A DNA stretch of 64,000 nt, taken from contig JANPZU010000002.1 of the NCBI GenBank assembly GCA_024707405.1, positions 124,001 through 188,000 of the forward strand, in the 5' to 3' direction. Both the position numbers and the translations under genes were made by a program. Within the stretch, counting starts at the first letter, position 1; the number at the start of each line of letters is the position of its first letter. Below, piece by piece: positions 51,961-61,269 of this stretch. This DNA comes from Luteimonas sp. (lineage in GTDB: Bacteria > Pseudomonadota > Gammaproteobacteria > Xanthomonadales > Xanthomonadaceae). Under the pieces are notes generated by a model that searched no databases, was not told the DNA's origin, and was given only the letters and a program-made list of their open reading frames with translations.

Positions 51961-53367
51961 ATGTCCGCACGTCCGGAGTATCGCCACGACCAGCGTTCCG
52001 ACAGCCGCATCGAGCAACTCCGCGTGCCGCCGCAGTCGGTCGAAGCCGAACAGGCTGTGCTGGGCGGGCTGATGCTGGCACCGGATGCGTACGACCGTAT
52101 CGCCGACCTGCTGGTCAAGGATGACTTCTACCGTCGTGACCACCAGTTGATCTACCAGGCGATCAGCGAGCTGGCAGAAAAGAGCCGCCCCTACGATGCA
52201 GTGACCCTCGGTGAGTGGTTCGAGTCGAAGGGGTTGGCCGAGCAAGTTGCTGGCGGCGCCTACCTCGTGGAGCTGGCCAGCACCACGCCCTCGGCCGCCA
52301 ATATCAAGGCCTATGCCGACATCGTCCGCGACAAGGCCGTGCTGCGGCAGTTGATCGAAGTAGGCACCGAGATCGTCAACGACGGCTTCCAGCCCGATGG
52401 CCGCGAGAGCGGCGAGATCCTCGCCAAGGCCGAGCAACAGGTCTTCCGCATCGCCGAGGCGGGTGCGCACGGCAAGCAGGATTTCACGCCGATCCGTCAG
52501 GCAATGATTACTGCCTTCGACCTGCTGCAGAAACGCTACGACGCGGGTGGCGGCATCACCGGGCTGTCGACCGGCTACGAAGAGTTCGACCAGATGACCG
52601 CCGGCCTGCAACCGACGGATCTGATCATCCTCGCCGCGCGCCCGGCGATGGGCAAGACCACGTTCGCGCTCAACATCGCCGAACATGCCGCCCTCAATCC
52701 CAACAGCAAGAAGTCGGTCGCGGTGTTCTCGATGGAAATGTCGAGTGACCAGCTGGCGTTGCGCCTCATTTCCTCGGTCGGCCGCGTCAACGCCACCCGC
52801 TTGCGCACCGGCCAGCTCGAGGAAGAGGACTGGAGCCGGGTCAGCAGTGCGATCTCGCTGATCAAGGGCTCGAAGATCTTCATCGACGACACCCCGGCGC
52901 TTTCGCCGGAAGTCCTGCGTGCGAAGGCGCGCCGGCTCAAGCGCGAGCATGATCTTGGCCTGATCGTCATCGACTACCTGCAGTTGATGGCCGTGCCCGG
53001 CAACAGCGAGAACCGGGCGACGGAAATCTCGGAGATCTCGCGTTCGCTCAAGGCGCTTGCCAAGGAACTCAAGGTGCCGGTGATCGCGTTGTCGCAGCTC
53101 AACCGTTCGCTGGAAACACGTACCGACAAGCGTCCGGTGATGGCCGACCTGCGCGAGTCGGGTGCCATCGAGCAGGATGCGGACATGATCTGCTTCATCT
53201 ATCGCGACGAGTACTACAACAAGGAAGCCTCGCCGGACAAAGGATTGGCCGAGATCATCATCGGCAAGCAGCGTAGCGGCCCGACCGGGGCGTTCAAGCT
53301 CAAGTTCTTCGGCGAGTACACCCGCTTCGACAACCTCGCGCACGATTCGATCGGCAGCTTCGAGTAG
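51961..53367 (+). CDS. dnaB: Replicative DNA helicase DnaB
   Basis: The ring helicase of the replication fork, 468 residues from ATG 51961. The N-terminal domain has LRVPPQSVEAEQAVLGGLML; the RecA-like motor has Walker A AARPAMGKTTFALN, FSMEMSSDQLALRLISS, Walker B LIVIDYLQLMAVPG and DLRESGAIEQDADMICFIYR with the sensor region. An in-frame ATG at 51898 would add 21 residues that I do not see as conserved; 51961 has GGGAG 11 bases upstream. Confidence 0.96.
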   Translation: MSARPEYRHDQRSDSRIEQLRVPPQSVEAEQAVLGGLMLAPDAYDRIADLLVKDDFYRRDHQLIYQAISELAEKSRPYDAVTLGEWFESKGLAEQVAGGAYLVELASTTPSAANIKAYADIVRDKAVLRQLIEVGTEIVNDGFQPDGRESGEILAKAEQQVFRIAEAGAHGKQDFTPIRQAMITAFDLLQKRYDAGGGITGLSTGYEEFDQMTAGLQPTDLIILAARPAMGKTTFALNIAEHAALNPNSKKSVAVFSMEMSSDQLALRLISSVGRVNATRLRTGQLEEEDWSRVSSAISLIKGSKIFIDDTPALSPEVLRAKARRLKREHDLGLIVIDYLQLMAVPGNSENRATEISEISRSLKALAKELKVPVIALSQLNRSLETRTDKRPVMADLRESGAIEQDADMICFIYRDEYYNKEASPDKGLAEIIIGKQRSGPTGAFKLKFFGEYTRFDNLAHDSIGSFE

Positions 53368-53407
53368 CCCTCGACACCACCCGAACGGCATCGCGCCATA
53401 CTGCGCC

Positions 53408-54823
53408 ATGGCCAACGCGATCGTCTGGTTCCGCAACGACCTCCGGCTCGCCGACAACCCGGCACTGCAGGCTGCGCTGGATGCCGGCCAGGCGCCGATC
53501 TGCATCTACATCCATGCGCCGAAGGAAGAGGGCGAATGGCGACCGGGCGCGGCATCCGATGCCTGGCGCCCTCGCTCGCTGGCGGCATTGGATGCCGACT
53601 TGCGCAAGCGTGGCTCGCGATTGCGGATCTTCGCCGGCCCCAGCCTCGACGTGCTGCGCAGCGTGGCTGCGGTCGGCGATGCCGAGGCGGTGTACTGGAA
53701 CCGCCGCTACGAGCCGGCCATCGAGCAGCGCGACACCCGGATCAAGCAAGCCTTGCGCGGGCAGGGCCTGCATGCAGCCAGCCACAACGGTGCGTTGCTG
53801 TTCGAGCCGTGGCAACTGGCCACGAAGCAGGGCGGGCCGTATCGCGTGTTCACGCCCTTCTGGCGATCCGCGCTGTCGGACTGGCGCGACCATGCGTTGA
53901 CCGACGCACCTGCGCGATTGCCCGATCCCGGCATCGCGCTGGAAGGCATCGAGCTCGCCGCGCTGCGCCTGCAACCATCGCCCGCATGGGATGCCGGCTT
54001 CTGGGACGACTGGCGACCGGGCGAATCCGGGGCAGCCGAAGCCTTGGAGGTCTTCATCGATAGCGCTTTGCGTGGTTACCGCGAAGCGCGCGATCGCCCC
54101 GATCGCATCGGTACCTCGCGCCTGTCGCCGCACCTGCATTTCGGCGAAATCGCACCGTGGCGCGTTGCCGCAGCCTTGCAGGCCGAGCGCACCGCGGCGA
54201 CCGCCGCCGACATCGATGCGCATGTGCGCGAGCTCGGTTGGCGCGAGTTCGCGCACCACCTGCTGCACCACTTCCCGGAATCGACCACGCGCAATTTCAA
54301 CCCGACCTTCGATGCCTTCCCGTGGCGACGCCCGGCGCCGCATGCGCTCGACGCCTGGCGACAGGGGATGACCGGCGTGCCGATCGTCGATGCCGGCATG
54401 CGCGAGCTCTGGCATACCGGCTGGATGCACAACCGCGTGCGGATGATTGTCGCCAGCTACCTGTGCAAGCACATGGGCCAGCACTGGCTGGAAGGTGCCC
54501 GCTGGTTCTGGGACACGCTGGTCGATGCCGACCTCGCCAGCAACACGCTGGGCTGGCAGTGGGTGGCCGGGACGGGTGCCGATGCGGCGCCTTATTTCCG
54601 TATCTTCAACCCGGTGACCCAAGGCCAGAAGTTCGATTCGGAAGGGCGTTACGTCGTGCGATGGATACCGGAACTCGCAGGCATGCCCGCGAGCGCCCTG
54701 CATGCGCCATGGCTGCATCAAGACGTGTTGCGCAGGCATGCACCCGGTTATCCGCGGCAGCCGCTGGTGGATCTGGCAGAAGGCCGCGAGGCTGCACTGG
54801 CGGCCTACCGTTCGATCCGTTGA
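53408..54823 (+). CDS. phrB: Deoxyribodipyrimidine photo-lyase
   Basis: Uses blue light and FADH to split cyclobutane pyrimidine dimers. The 471-residue class I photolyase has AIVWFRNDLRLADNPALQAA at the start (antenna domain), SRLSPHLHFGEIAPWR and LGWREFAHHLLHHFP in the FAD domain, then GVPIVDAGMRELWHTGWMHN and ASNTLGWQWVAGTGADAAPY near the C-terminus, the photolyase signatures with the conserved tryptophans. It lies 40 bases after dnaB in the same direction. Confidence 0.95.
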   Translation: MANAIVWFRNDLRLADNPALQAALDAGQAPICIYIHAPKEEGEWRPGAASDAWRPRSLAALDADLRKRGSRLRIFAGPSLDVLRSVAAVGDAEAVYWNRRYEPAIEQRDTRIKQALRGQGLHAASHNGALLFEPWQLATKQGGPYRVFTPFWRSALSDWRDHALTDAPARLPDPGIALEGIELAALRLQPSPAWDAGFWDDWRPGESGAAEALEVFIDSALRGYREARDRPDRIGTSRLSPHLHFGEIAPWRVAAALQAERTAATAADIDAHVRELGWREFAHHLLHHFPESTTRNFNPTFDAFPWRRPAPHALDAWRQGMTGVPIVDAGMRELWHTGWMHNRVRMIVASYLCKHMGQHWLEGARWFWDTLVDADLASNTLGWQWVAGTGADAAPYFRIFNPVTQGQKFDSEGRYVVRWIPELAGMPASALHAPWLHQDVLRRHAPGYPRQPLVDLAEGREAALAAYRSIR

Positions 54824-54882
54824 CGGAAATTGACGCTTTCCCGGGGCGCGTGATTCACTCGCCGCGGGCGAGGGAGGGACGC

Positions 54883-56364
54883 ATGGCGACGCAGAAGAAG
54901 CGTGGACGCACGCGCCGCGAGGCGATGTCGAAGGTCGACACCGCCTGGTTGAGGATGGAACGCCCGACCAACCCGATGATGATCACCGGCGTGCTGATGT
55001 TCGCCGAGCGCATGACGCTGGACGACCTGCGCGATGTGGTTGCCGAGCGCTTCCTGTCCTATGCGCGTTTCCGGCAGAAGGCGGTCGACAGCGCTGCCGG
55101 CGCGCATTGGGAAGACGATCCGCATTTCGACCTGGCCTGGCATGTACAGTCTGCTGCGCTTGGATCCTCGGGGCAGGGAGATGCCGCCGACAAGCTGGCG
55201 CTCGAACAGTTCGCCAGCCAACTGGCCTCGACGCCGCTGGCGAAGGATCGGCCACTGTGGCAGTTCCACCTGATCGAACGTTACCGAGGCGGTTCGGCGC
55301 TGGTCGCCCGTATCCATCATTGCTATGCCGACGGGATCGCGCTGGTGCAGGTGTTGCTGTCGTTGACCGACACCCGGCCCGATGCCGGCGCCGGCAACGA
55401 CCTGTCGAAAGCGTGGCTGAAGCAGGACGGCGCCGAGGTGGCGCGTCGCGTCGGCGCGGTGGAGCGCTACCGCAAGATCGGGGGGCGCTTGGTCGGCAAG
55501 GGCATGGAGATGGTGCAGGATCCGACGTTGGCGACCATGCTGGCGAAGGAGGGCGGAGAGATCGCGCGCGAGCTCGTTTATGCGTTGGCGCTGCCGGACG
55601 ATCCACCGTCGCTGCTGCGTGGCGAACTTGGCGTCAGCAAGCGCGTGGCATGGGCCGAGCCGCTGTCGCTCGACGAGGTGAAAGCGGTTGGCCGCGCCTG
55701 CGGCTGCACCGTCAACGACGTGCTGATGTCGGTCGCCGCAGGCGCCTTGCGCAGCTACATGGTCGAACGCGGCGAGCGCGTCGATGGCCTGACCTTGCGC
55801 GCCACCGTGCCGGTGAACCTGCGTCCGCTGGAGCACGCCCGCAAGCTGGGCAACCATTTCGGCCTGGTATTCCTGGATCTGCCGGTCGGCGAGGCCAATC
55901 CCGTGCGCCGGCTGGAATTCGTATCCGAGTGCATGAGCCAGTTGAAGACATCACGGCAAGCCATTGTTGCATATGGTCTTCTTGCTGCGCTTGGCATGGC
56001 GCCGCAGGCCGTGCAGGAACTTGCGCTCGAACTTTTCAGTCGCAAGGCGACTGCGGTCGCCACCAACGTCCCCGGGCCGCAGCAACCGCTCTACATGTCG
56101 GGTCGCCGGCTGGACGGGATGATGTTCTGGGTGCCGCAGACCGGGTCGATCGGCCTGGGCCTGTCGATCCTCAGCTACGACGGTGCCGTGCATTTCGGCC
56201 TGATCGGCGACGGGCGCCTGATCCCCGATCCCGACGCGGTGGTCGGACGCTTCCGGGCCGAGTTCGAAACCTTGCTCTATCTTGCGCTCATGGGGGACTG
56301 GAAGCGGGACTTTGATTCAACGGATGCTGAAACGGTGATGCGGGATGCAGCGCTATCTCCTTGA
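54883..56364 (+). CDS. WS/DGAT family acyltransferase
   Basis: A 493-residue wax ester synthase/acyl-CoA:diacylglycerol acyltransferase, which joins fatty acyl-CoA to alcohols or diacylglycerol to make storage lipids. MSKVDTAWLRMERPTNPMMI at the N-terminus, the catalytic H-H-x-x-x-D-G in ARIHHCYADGIALVQ near residue 150, PLSLDEVKAVGRACGCTVND and NVPGPQQPLYMSGRRL are typical. Substrate and actual product are unknown; many family members are broad or do not make lipid stores. AGGGAGGG lies about 6 bases before ATG 54883. Confidence 0.92.
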   Translation: MATQKKRGRTRREAMSKVDTAWLRMERPTNPMMITGVLMFAERMTLDDLRDVVAERFLSYARFRQKAVDSAAGAHWEDDPHFDLAWHVQSAALGSSGQGDAADKLALEQFASQLASTPLAKDRPLWQFHLIERYRGGSALVARIHHCYADGIALVQVLLSLTDTRPDAGAGNDLSKAWLKQDGAEVARRVGAVERYRKIGGRLVGKGMEMVQDPTLATMLAKEGGEIARELVYALALPDDPPSLLRGELGVSKRVAWAEPLSLDEVKAVGRACGCTVNDVLMSVAAGALRSYMVERGERVDGLTLRATVPVNLRPLEHARKLGNHFGLVFLDLPVGEANPVRRLEFVSECMSQLKTSRQAIVAYGLLAALGMAPQAVQELALELFSRKATAVATNVPGPQQPLYMSGRRLDGMMFWVPQTGSIGLGLSILSYDGAVHFGLIGDGRLIPDPDAVVGRFRAEFETLLYLALMGDWKRDFDSTDAETVMRDAALSP

Positions 56365-56487
56365 AGCGATTGAGGCGCATTGTGGTTTGTGAAGGCCGTT
56401 AGGGTGCCCGTCATCCAGCCTTGACCCTTGCATGTTTAGCTTTGTGCCCCGACACAACGCGGCCCTTGCCGCCCCATGGAGCACAAC

Positions 56488-57165
56488 ATGCGCAAGACTC
56501 TCGTCCTCGGAACCACTGTCGCACTGGCCGGCACGTTGTTGCTGGGTGGATGCGCGTCCTACACCGGCCAGACCAACGACCCCAACGACCCCAATCGCAC
56601 CCGCAATGCGGCCCTGATCGGTGCCGGCATCGGCGCAGTCGCCGGCCTGTTGAGCGGCAACAGCGCCACCGAGCGCCGCCAGCACGCCATGATCGGCGCC
56701 GGTATCGGCGGCTTGGCCGGTGGCGCCGTCGGCGCCTACCAGGATCGCCAGGAAGCCGAACTGCGCCGCCAGACGCAGGGCACCGGCGTGGACGTCAGCC
56801 GCGATGGCGACACCATCAAGCTCAACCTGCCCGATGGCGTGACCTTCGACTTCAACCGCGTCGAACTCAAGTCGCAGTTCTACCCGGCGCTCAACAACAT
56901 CGCCTCGACCCTGCGCGAGTACAACCAGACCATCGTCGAGGTCAGCGGCCATACCGACAGCATCGGCACCGATGCCGTGAACCAGCGCATTTCCGAACAG
57001 CGCGCGCAGAACGTGGCCAGCTACCTGATCGGCCAGGGCCTGCAGCGCGAGCGTTTCGAGATCGTCGGCTTCGGCAAGCGTTTCCCGATCGCCGACAACA
57101 GCACCGAGCAAGGCCGCAGCCTGAATCGCCGCGTCGAGATCCGCATCATCCCGCTGCAGTCCTGA
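56488..57165 (+). CDS. OmpA family lipoprotein (YiaD-like)
   Basis: A 225-residue lipoprotein with the lipobox LGGC near residue 21. Next comes a glycine-rich hydrophobic segment (AALIGAGIGAVAGLLSG and AMIGAGIGGLAGGAVGAYQD) that may form a glycine-zipper, then the OmpA peptidoglycan-binding domain with FDFNRVELKSQFYPALNNIA, VSGHTDSIGTDAVNQRISEQ and SLNRRVEIRIIPL. It should link the outer membrane to the cell wall. ATG 56488 has GGAG 8 bases upstream; a longer start at 56476 is less likely. Confidence 0.92.
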   Translation: MRKTLVLGTTVALAGTLLLGGCASYTGQTNDPNDPNRTRNAALIGAGIGAVAGLLSGNSATERRQHAMIGAGIGGLAGGAVGAYQDRQEAELRRQTQGTGVDVSRDGDTIKLNLPDGVTFDFNRVELKSQFYPALNNIASTLREYNQTIVEVSGHTDSIGTDAVNQRISEQRAQNVASYLIGQGLQRERFEIVGFGKRFPIADNSTEQGRSLNRRVEIRIIPLQS

Positions 57166-57193
57166 TCTCCGGGCTCGCAGCTTGAGCAACAAA

Positions 57194-57223
57194 GGAAAAA
57201 GGCCGCTTGCGCGGCCTTTTTCC
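57194..57223. terminator. Bidirectional intrinsic terminator
   Basis: A perfect 13-bp stem (57194-57206 with 57211-57223) whose outer part is A-rich on one side and T-rich on the other, with a TTGC loop. It can end both the OmpA gene (plus) and tmRNA (minus), which lies 8 bases away. Confidence 0.9.
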
Positions 57224-57231
57224 TGTTTGGA

Positions 57232-57586
57232 TGGTGGAGGTGGCGGGAATCGAACCCGCGTCCGAAGGCACTCCATCCCCGGTACTACATGCTTAGCTCA
57301 CCGTTGGATCTCGTCCGCCGACAGCACGATGTGCGAAGCGCATCGGCAGACCAGCCTGTTTGATTGGAGCCGCGGTTGACAGGCAACCGCCGCGGCCGAT
57401 CCCGTGATCATGACCCTACATCCACGAGCACGGGCACAAGTGGGTTCGGGGCTTACGCCTTAAGCGGCGAGAGCGTAGTTGTCGTCGTTGGCAACTATGA
57501 GTTTGCCGCTGGATTTACGAGGAAAGCTGCCCCCTCGGCATGCACCAGGTGATTTCGCGACCCCCGTCGAAGCCAAGTGCACCCCC
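57232..57586 (-). ncRNA. ssrA: Transfer-messenger RNA (tmRNA)
   Basis: A 355-base tmRNA. The tRNA-like ends pair as GGGGGTG (from 57586) with CACCTCC before ACCA, and the T-arm GGTTCGATTCCC is seen at the 3' end with CCA encoded at 57232-57234. The tag frame starts with GCC (57490-57492) and encodes ANDDNYALAA before TAA at 57460-57462, a 10-residue proteolysis tag. tmRNA rescues stalled ribosomes together with SmpB, encoded 2.4 kb away. Confidence 0.96.
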
Positions 57587-57613
57587 GGGAGCGTCGATCA
57601 CGCTGACCAGACC

Positions 57614-57641
57614 AGTATAGGGTCGAGGAACGCCAAAACAA
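57614..57641 (-). promoter_or_regulatory. Promoter of tmRNA
   Basis: Minus strand: -35 TTGTTT (57636-57641), -10 TATACT (57614-57619), 16 bases apart. This leaves about 20 bases of precursor to be trimmed from the 5' end. Confidence 0.65.
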
Positions 57642-57720
57642 GCACGATCGTGCCGGTGGCGCGTGCCGGTTCATCCTGGCGGCTTCCGCGATCGATGGCG
57701 ATCCTCGGTATCCTGTGGCC

Positions 57721-59937
57721 ATGGCGCCACGACTCCCAGCACCGTCATCGACGGGCACCGGCAACCGGTGGCCGTTCCGCCGCGGTTACCTGCTGGCGCT
57801 GCTGGTGCTGGTCGGTTCGTTGATGCTGGTATTCGCTTACGCACGCAACGCGAGCGAGCGCGAGCGCATGATTGCCGAGGCCGAGGACGTCGCCGAGGCG
57901 GAGAGGCTTGCCACGGCACTGCAGGAACGCCTGTTGCGTTACGAACTGGGCACCCGTGGCGGCGTGTCGTTGTTCGCCTCGGTCGCCAGGCCGACCGAAC
58001 GGCAGTGGCAGGCCTATGTCGAAGGACTCAACGTGCGCAGCCAGTTTCCCGGGCTGATGGGGCTTGGTTACGCGCCTTACCTGGGCAGCGACGGTCTGCA
58101 GGCGCTGCAACTGGAAATGCGGGGTGCAGGGCTGGGCTTGTTCGAGATCCACCCGGTGGGGATTCGCGAGCGCTATGGCCCGATCCTCTACCTGGAACCC
58201 AAGACCATCGGCAATCGTGCCGCGGTGGGATACGACATGTTCTCCGAGCCGGTGCGCAATGCAGCGATGTCGGTGGTGAGGGATACGGGCCAGATCCAGC
58301 TCACGGCGCCCGTCCACCTGCTGCAACAAACGGACTCGCCCGAGGCGATCGGGCTGTTGATGTATGCGCCCATCTATCCGGGCGGACTCCCGCCATCGAC
58401 GCTGTTGGCAAGGCGGTCGTCGATGACAGGCTGGGTCTACGCGCCGTTCGCGGTGGGGGAATTCGTCGCCGGTGCCATCGGAAGCGTTCCGGATCGGCTG
58501 GCGATGCGCATCGTGGACGTCACGAAAGGGGAGTCCGTCCTCCACCTGGATGCCGGGTTCGATGCCGCCGCCGATGGTGCGGAATGGCGGCATTCCGTCA
58601 CCAAGGACGTCTATGGACGTCGCTGGCGGATCGATTTCCACTCCCTCGTCCCCCGGCAACAGAAATCGCTCGACGACTTGCAGGCGACCTTGCTCGCCGG
58701 CGTGTTCGCATCGTTGCTGCTGTTCGCGATGATGCTGAGCCTCGTGCACACGCAGACACGCGCCGAACGGATCGCGGCGCGGATGAGCGAGTCCTACCGG
58801 CGCAGCGAACAGCGCTTCCGCAGCGCGATGGAATATTCCGTGGGCGGCACGGCGCTGCTCGACCACGAAGGTCGGATCGTCGAAGCCAATCCTGCACTGG
58901 AAGCCCTGTTCGATGTCCGACCTGGCTCACTCGAAGGCAAGGAGCTTGCATCGAGGTTGGATGCCACGGATATGTCCTGGGATCGGGAGCGAGACATCGC
59001 GATCGCCGAGTTCGGTGCATACAGGGCGACCCGGCGCATGGTGCGTGCCGACGGCGATACCCGCCAGCTCCAACTGGTCTATTCCTCCGTCCCGGGCGAG
59101 ATCGGCAGCGACGTCACCTGGCTCGTGCAGATCGAGGACATCACCGACCGGATGCGCGCCGAGGAACAGGTTCGTTCCATGAACCGCTTGCTCGAGGCCA
59201 AGGTGACGCAGCGCACGCGGGAACTGACCCACGCCAACCGCGAGCTGGAATCGTTCGCCTACAGCGTTTCGCACGACCTGCGTGCACCATTGCGGTCGGT
59301 GGAAGGTTTTGCCCGCGTGCTCGGCGAACGGCATGCCGACGCCATCGGCGAGGATGGGCGGGGTTACCTGATGCGCATCCGCAACGCGGCGTTGCGCATG
59401 GACTCGTTGATCGATGCGTTGCTGAAGATGTCTCGAATCGGGCGCGAAGAACCCAAATCCGAAGTGCTCGACCTGAGCCGCATCGCCGGCGATGTCACCG
59501 CCGAACTGCGACAGGCGGATCCGGGTCGAGAGGTCGAAGTGCGCATCGAGCCGGGACTGGTCGCGGCGGGCGATCCCGCGCTGGTGCGGGATGTCCTGCA
59601 GAACCTCCTGGGCAACGCATGGAAATTCACCCGCGACGCGGAGCACGCCCGGATCGATGTCGGCCGGCTGCACATGGACGACGACGATGAGTTGGAGACG
59701 TTCTTCGTGCGCGACAACGGCGCCGGCTTCGAATCGGGTTATGCCGACAAGCTGTTCCGTCCGTTCCAGCGGCTGCACGATGCCGGCAGCTACGTCGGCC
59801 ATGGCATCGGGCTTGCGACGGTCAAGCGCATCATCGAGCGCCATGGCGGCACGGTAGGTGCCGAGGGTGAGCCGGGCAGGGGAGCGGCGTTCCGGTTCTC
59901 GCTGCCGCGTCGGGAGAGGGGCGGCGGGGTGGAGTGA
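57721..59937 (+). CDS. CHASE-PAS hybrid-free sensor histidine kinase
   Basis: A membrane sensor kinase of 738 residues. A first transmembrane helix (residues 23-43), an extracellular CHASE domain (LLRYELGTRGGVSLFASVAR, GLMGLGYAPYLG, PEAIGLLMYAPIYPG), a second helix near residue 325, then a PAS domain (RFRSAMEYSVGGTALLDHEG), a coiled-coil, and the HisKA/HATPase core follow. The H-box is FAYSVSHDLRAPLRS (His near residue 520), N-box LQNLLGNAWKF, and G-boxes RDNGAGF and GHGIGLATVKRI. No response-regulator gene adjoins it, so its partner is elsewhere. GTG at 57715 is the alternative start. Confidence 0.9.
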   Translation: MAPRLPAPSSTGTGNRWPFRRGYLLALLVLVGSLMLVFAYARNASERERMIAEAEDVAEAERLATALQERLLRYELGTRGGVSLFASVARPTERQWQAYVEGLNVRSQFPGLMGLGYAPYLGSDGLQALQLEMRGAGLGLFEIHPVGIRERYGPILYLEPKTIGNRAAVGYDMFSEPVRNAAMSVVRDTGQIQLTAPVHLLQQTDSPEAIGLLMYAPIYPGGLPPSTLLARRSSMTGWVYAPFAVGEFVAGAIGSVPDRLAMRIVDVTKGESVLHLDAGFDAAADGAEWRHSVTKDVYGRRWRIDFHSLVPRQQKSLDDLQATLLAGVFASLLLFAMMLSLVHTQTRAERIAARMSESYRRSEQRFRSAMEYSVGGTALLDHEGRIVEANPALEALFDVRPGSLEGKELASRLDATDMSWDRERDIAIAEFGAYRATRRMVRADGDTRQLQLVYSSVPGEIGSDVTWLVQIEDITDRMRAEEQVRSMNRLLEAKVTQRTRELTHANRELESFAYSVSHDLRAPLRSVEGFARVLGERHADAIGEDGRGYLMRIRNAALRMDSLIDALLKMSRIGREEPKSEVLDLSRIAGDVTAELRQADPGREVEVRIEPGLVAAGDPALVRDVLQNLLGNAWKFTRDAEHARIDVGRLHMDDDDELETFFVRDNGAGFESGYADKLFRPFQRLHDAGSYVGHGIGLATVKRIIERHGGTVGAEGEPGRGAAFRFSLPRRERGGGVE

Positions 59938-59982
59938 CGTAGCCGGGCGAGGTGGCCTGCGACTTGAATCGAGCGCGCCGCC

Positions 59983-60000
59983 GCGGGTGACGCAACCCGC
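59983..60000. terminator. Hairpin between convergent sensor kinase and smpB genes
   Basis: A perfect 6-bp stem (59983-59988 with 59995-60000) and 6-base loop in the 78-base gap between the stop of the kinase gene and the stop of smpB. GTAG occurs at 59939-59942, but without a matching REP hairpin. Confidence 0.45.
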
Positions 60001-60015
60001 TTGCGATGGCCCTTG

Positions 60016-60510
60016 TCAGGCGTCTTTGTTATGAGCCCGCATCGCACGTTGTTTGTCGCGGGCCCAGTCCCGATCCTTGCTCGCCTGCCGCTTGTCGTGC
60101 GCCTGCTTGCCCTTGGCCAGAGCCACTTCCGCCTTGACCTTGTTTCCCTTCCAGTAGAGCGCCGTCAGGATCAATGTGTAACCGTCGCGGCGCACCTTGC
60201 CGATCAGGTTGTCGATTTCCCGCCGGTGCAGCAGCAGCTTGCGGGAACGGCGGTCGTTGGCCACGACGTGGGTCGAGGCCTGGATCAACGGCGTGATCTG
60301 CGAACCGACCAGCACGATCTCGTTGCCTTCGATGATGGCGTAGGCATCGCCGATGTTGGCGCGTCCGGCGCGGATGGCCTTCAGTTCCCAGCCCTGCAGG
60401 ACAAGGCCGGCCTCATGGCGCTCTTCGAGGTGGTACTCGTGGCGCGCACGCTTGTTCAGGGCGATGGTTCTGTCGCCGTTTGCCTTATCCTTGCCGGTCT
60501 TCTTCGCCAT
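60016..60510 (-). CDS. smpB: SsrA-binding protein SmpB
   Basis: A 164-residue tmRNA partner that brings tmRNA-alanine to stalled ribosomes. DRTIALNKRARHEYHLEERH, EAGLVLQGWELKAIRAGRAN and the C-terminal tail of lysine/arginine-rich sequence with RQASKDRDWARDKQRA are diagnostic. The ATG at 60510 gives MAKKTGKDKA; the longer frame to 60618 overlaps the divergent ratA start. The order smpB and ratA divergent, then rnfH and bamE, is conserved in many gamma-proteobacteria. Confidence 0.95.
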   Translation of the reverse strand: MAKKTGKDKANGDRTIALNKRARHEYHLEERHEAGLVLQGWELKAIRAGRANIGDAYAIIEGNEIVLVGSQITPLIQASTHVVANDRRSRKLLLHRREIDNLIGKVRRDGYTLILTALYWKGNKVKAEVALAKGKQAHDKRQASKDRDWARDKQRAMRAHNKDA

Positions 60511-60547
60511 CCCGCCATTGTCCCCGAAGCCGGCCACGCACGCGAGC

Positions 60548-60979
60548 ATGCCAAGGATCGAACGCAGCGCACTCGTCGAACATTCCGTGTCCCGGATGTT
60601 CGACCTGGTGAACGACATCCGCGCCTATCCGCGCCGTTTCGACTGGTGCGAGGCCGCCGAAGTGCTGGAAGAGGCCGATGATCGCGTCCTCGCCCGTCTC
60701 GAACTGGGCATCGGCGCCCTGCGGACGTGGTTCACCACCGAGAACCGGCTGTCCCCGCCACACCACATCGACATGCAGCTCCGCGATGGTCCGTTCCGGC
60801 GGCTCGATGGGCGCTGGCAGTTCCATGCGCTCGACGAGTCCGCCTGCAAGGTCACCCTGGTGCTGGATTTCGAGCCGGCAAGCAGCCTGCTGTTGCCGGC
60901 GATGACGTTGGGGTTCCGCGGCCTGGCCGACCGCATGGTCGACGATTTCGTCCGTGTCGCCGACAAGGGTGGAAGCTGA
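60548..60979 (+). CDS. ratA: RatA/COQ10 family protein (SRPBCC fold)
   Basis: A 143-residue lipid-binding START-like protein: MPRIERSALVEHSVSRMFDL, VNDIRAYPRRFDWCEAAEVL and DFEPASSLLLPAMTLGFRGL. In eukaryotes the relative COQ10 binds ubiquinone; E. coli RatA was described as an inhibitor of 70S assembly and named as a toxin. Ubiquinone handling is the better-supported general role. It is divergent from smpB and followed by rnfH after 2 bases. Confidence 0.9.
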   Translation: MPRIERSALVEHSVSRMFDLVNDIRAYPRRFDWCEAAEVLEEADDRVLARLELGIGALRTWFTTENRLSPPHHIDMQLRDGPFRRLDGRWQFHALDESACKVTLVLDFEPASSLLLPAMTLGFRGLADRMVDDFVRVADKGGS

Positions 60980-60981
60980 AG

Positions 60982-61251
60982 GTGCGCATTACCGTGGTGC
61001 GCGCGTGGCCGGAGAGGCACGAGCAGGTCGAACTGCAATTGCCGGACACCGCGACCGTGGCCGATGCGGTGGAGGCGTCGGGGATATCCGCGGAAGGCAT
61101 CGCCGGTTACGCGGTCTTCGGCATCCGCGTGGACGCATCGGTGGGTCTGCACGAGGGAGACCGTGTCGAGTTGCTGCGCCCGTTGCTGGTCGATCCGAAG
61201 GATGCGCGCCGACGGCGCGCCGAAACCCAGGCGCCGAAGAAAAAACCCTGA
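60982..61251 (+). CDS. rnfH: RnfH family protein
   Basis: An 89-residue ubiquitin-like beta-grasp protein with ITVVRAWPERHEQVELQLPD, VEASGISAEGIAGYAVFGIR and GDRVELLRPLLVDPKDARRR, ending in a lysine-rich tail. The role is unknown beyond its constant company with ratA. The start is GTG at 60982, 2 bases after the ratA stop, with GGAAG inside ratA as ribosome site. Confidence 0.9.
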   Translation: MRITVVRAWPERHEQVELQLPDTATVADAVEASGISAEGIAGYAVFGIRVDASVGLHEGDRVELLRPLLVDPKDARRRRAETQAPKKKP

Positions 61252-61269
61252 CGGGCCAGCGACGGCGGA

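Noticed and set aside
59939..59942. GTAG after the sensor kinase stop as another repeat element
   Set aside because: No hairpin of the REP type follows; four bases alone are not evidence.
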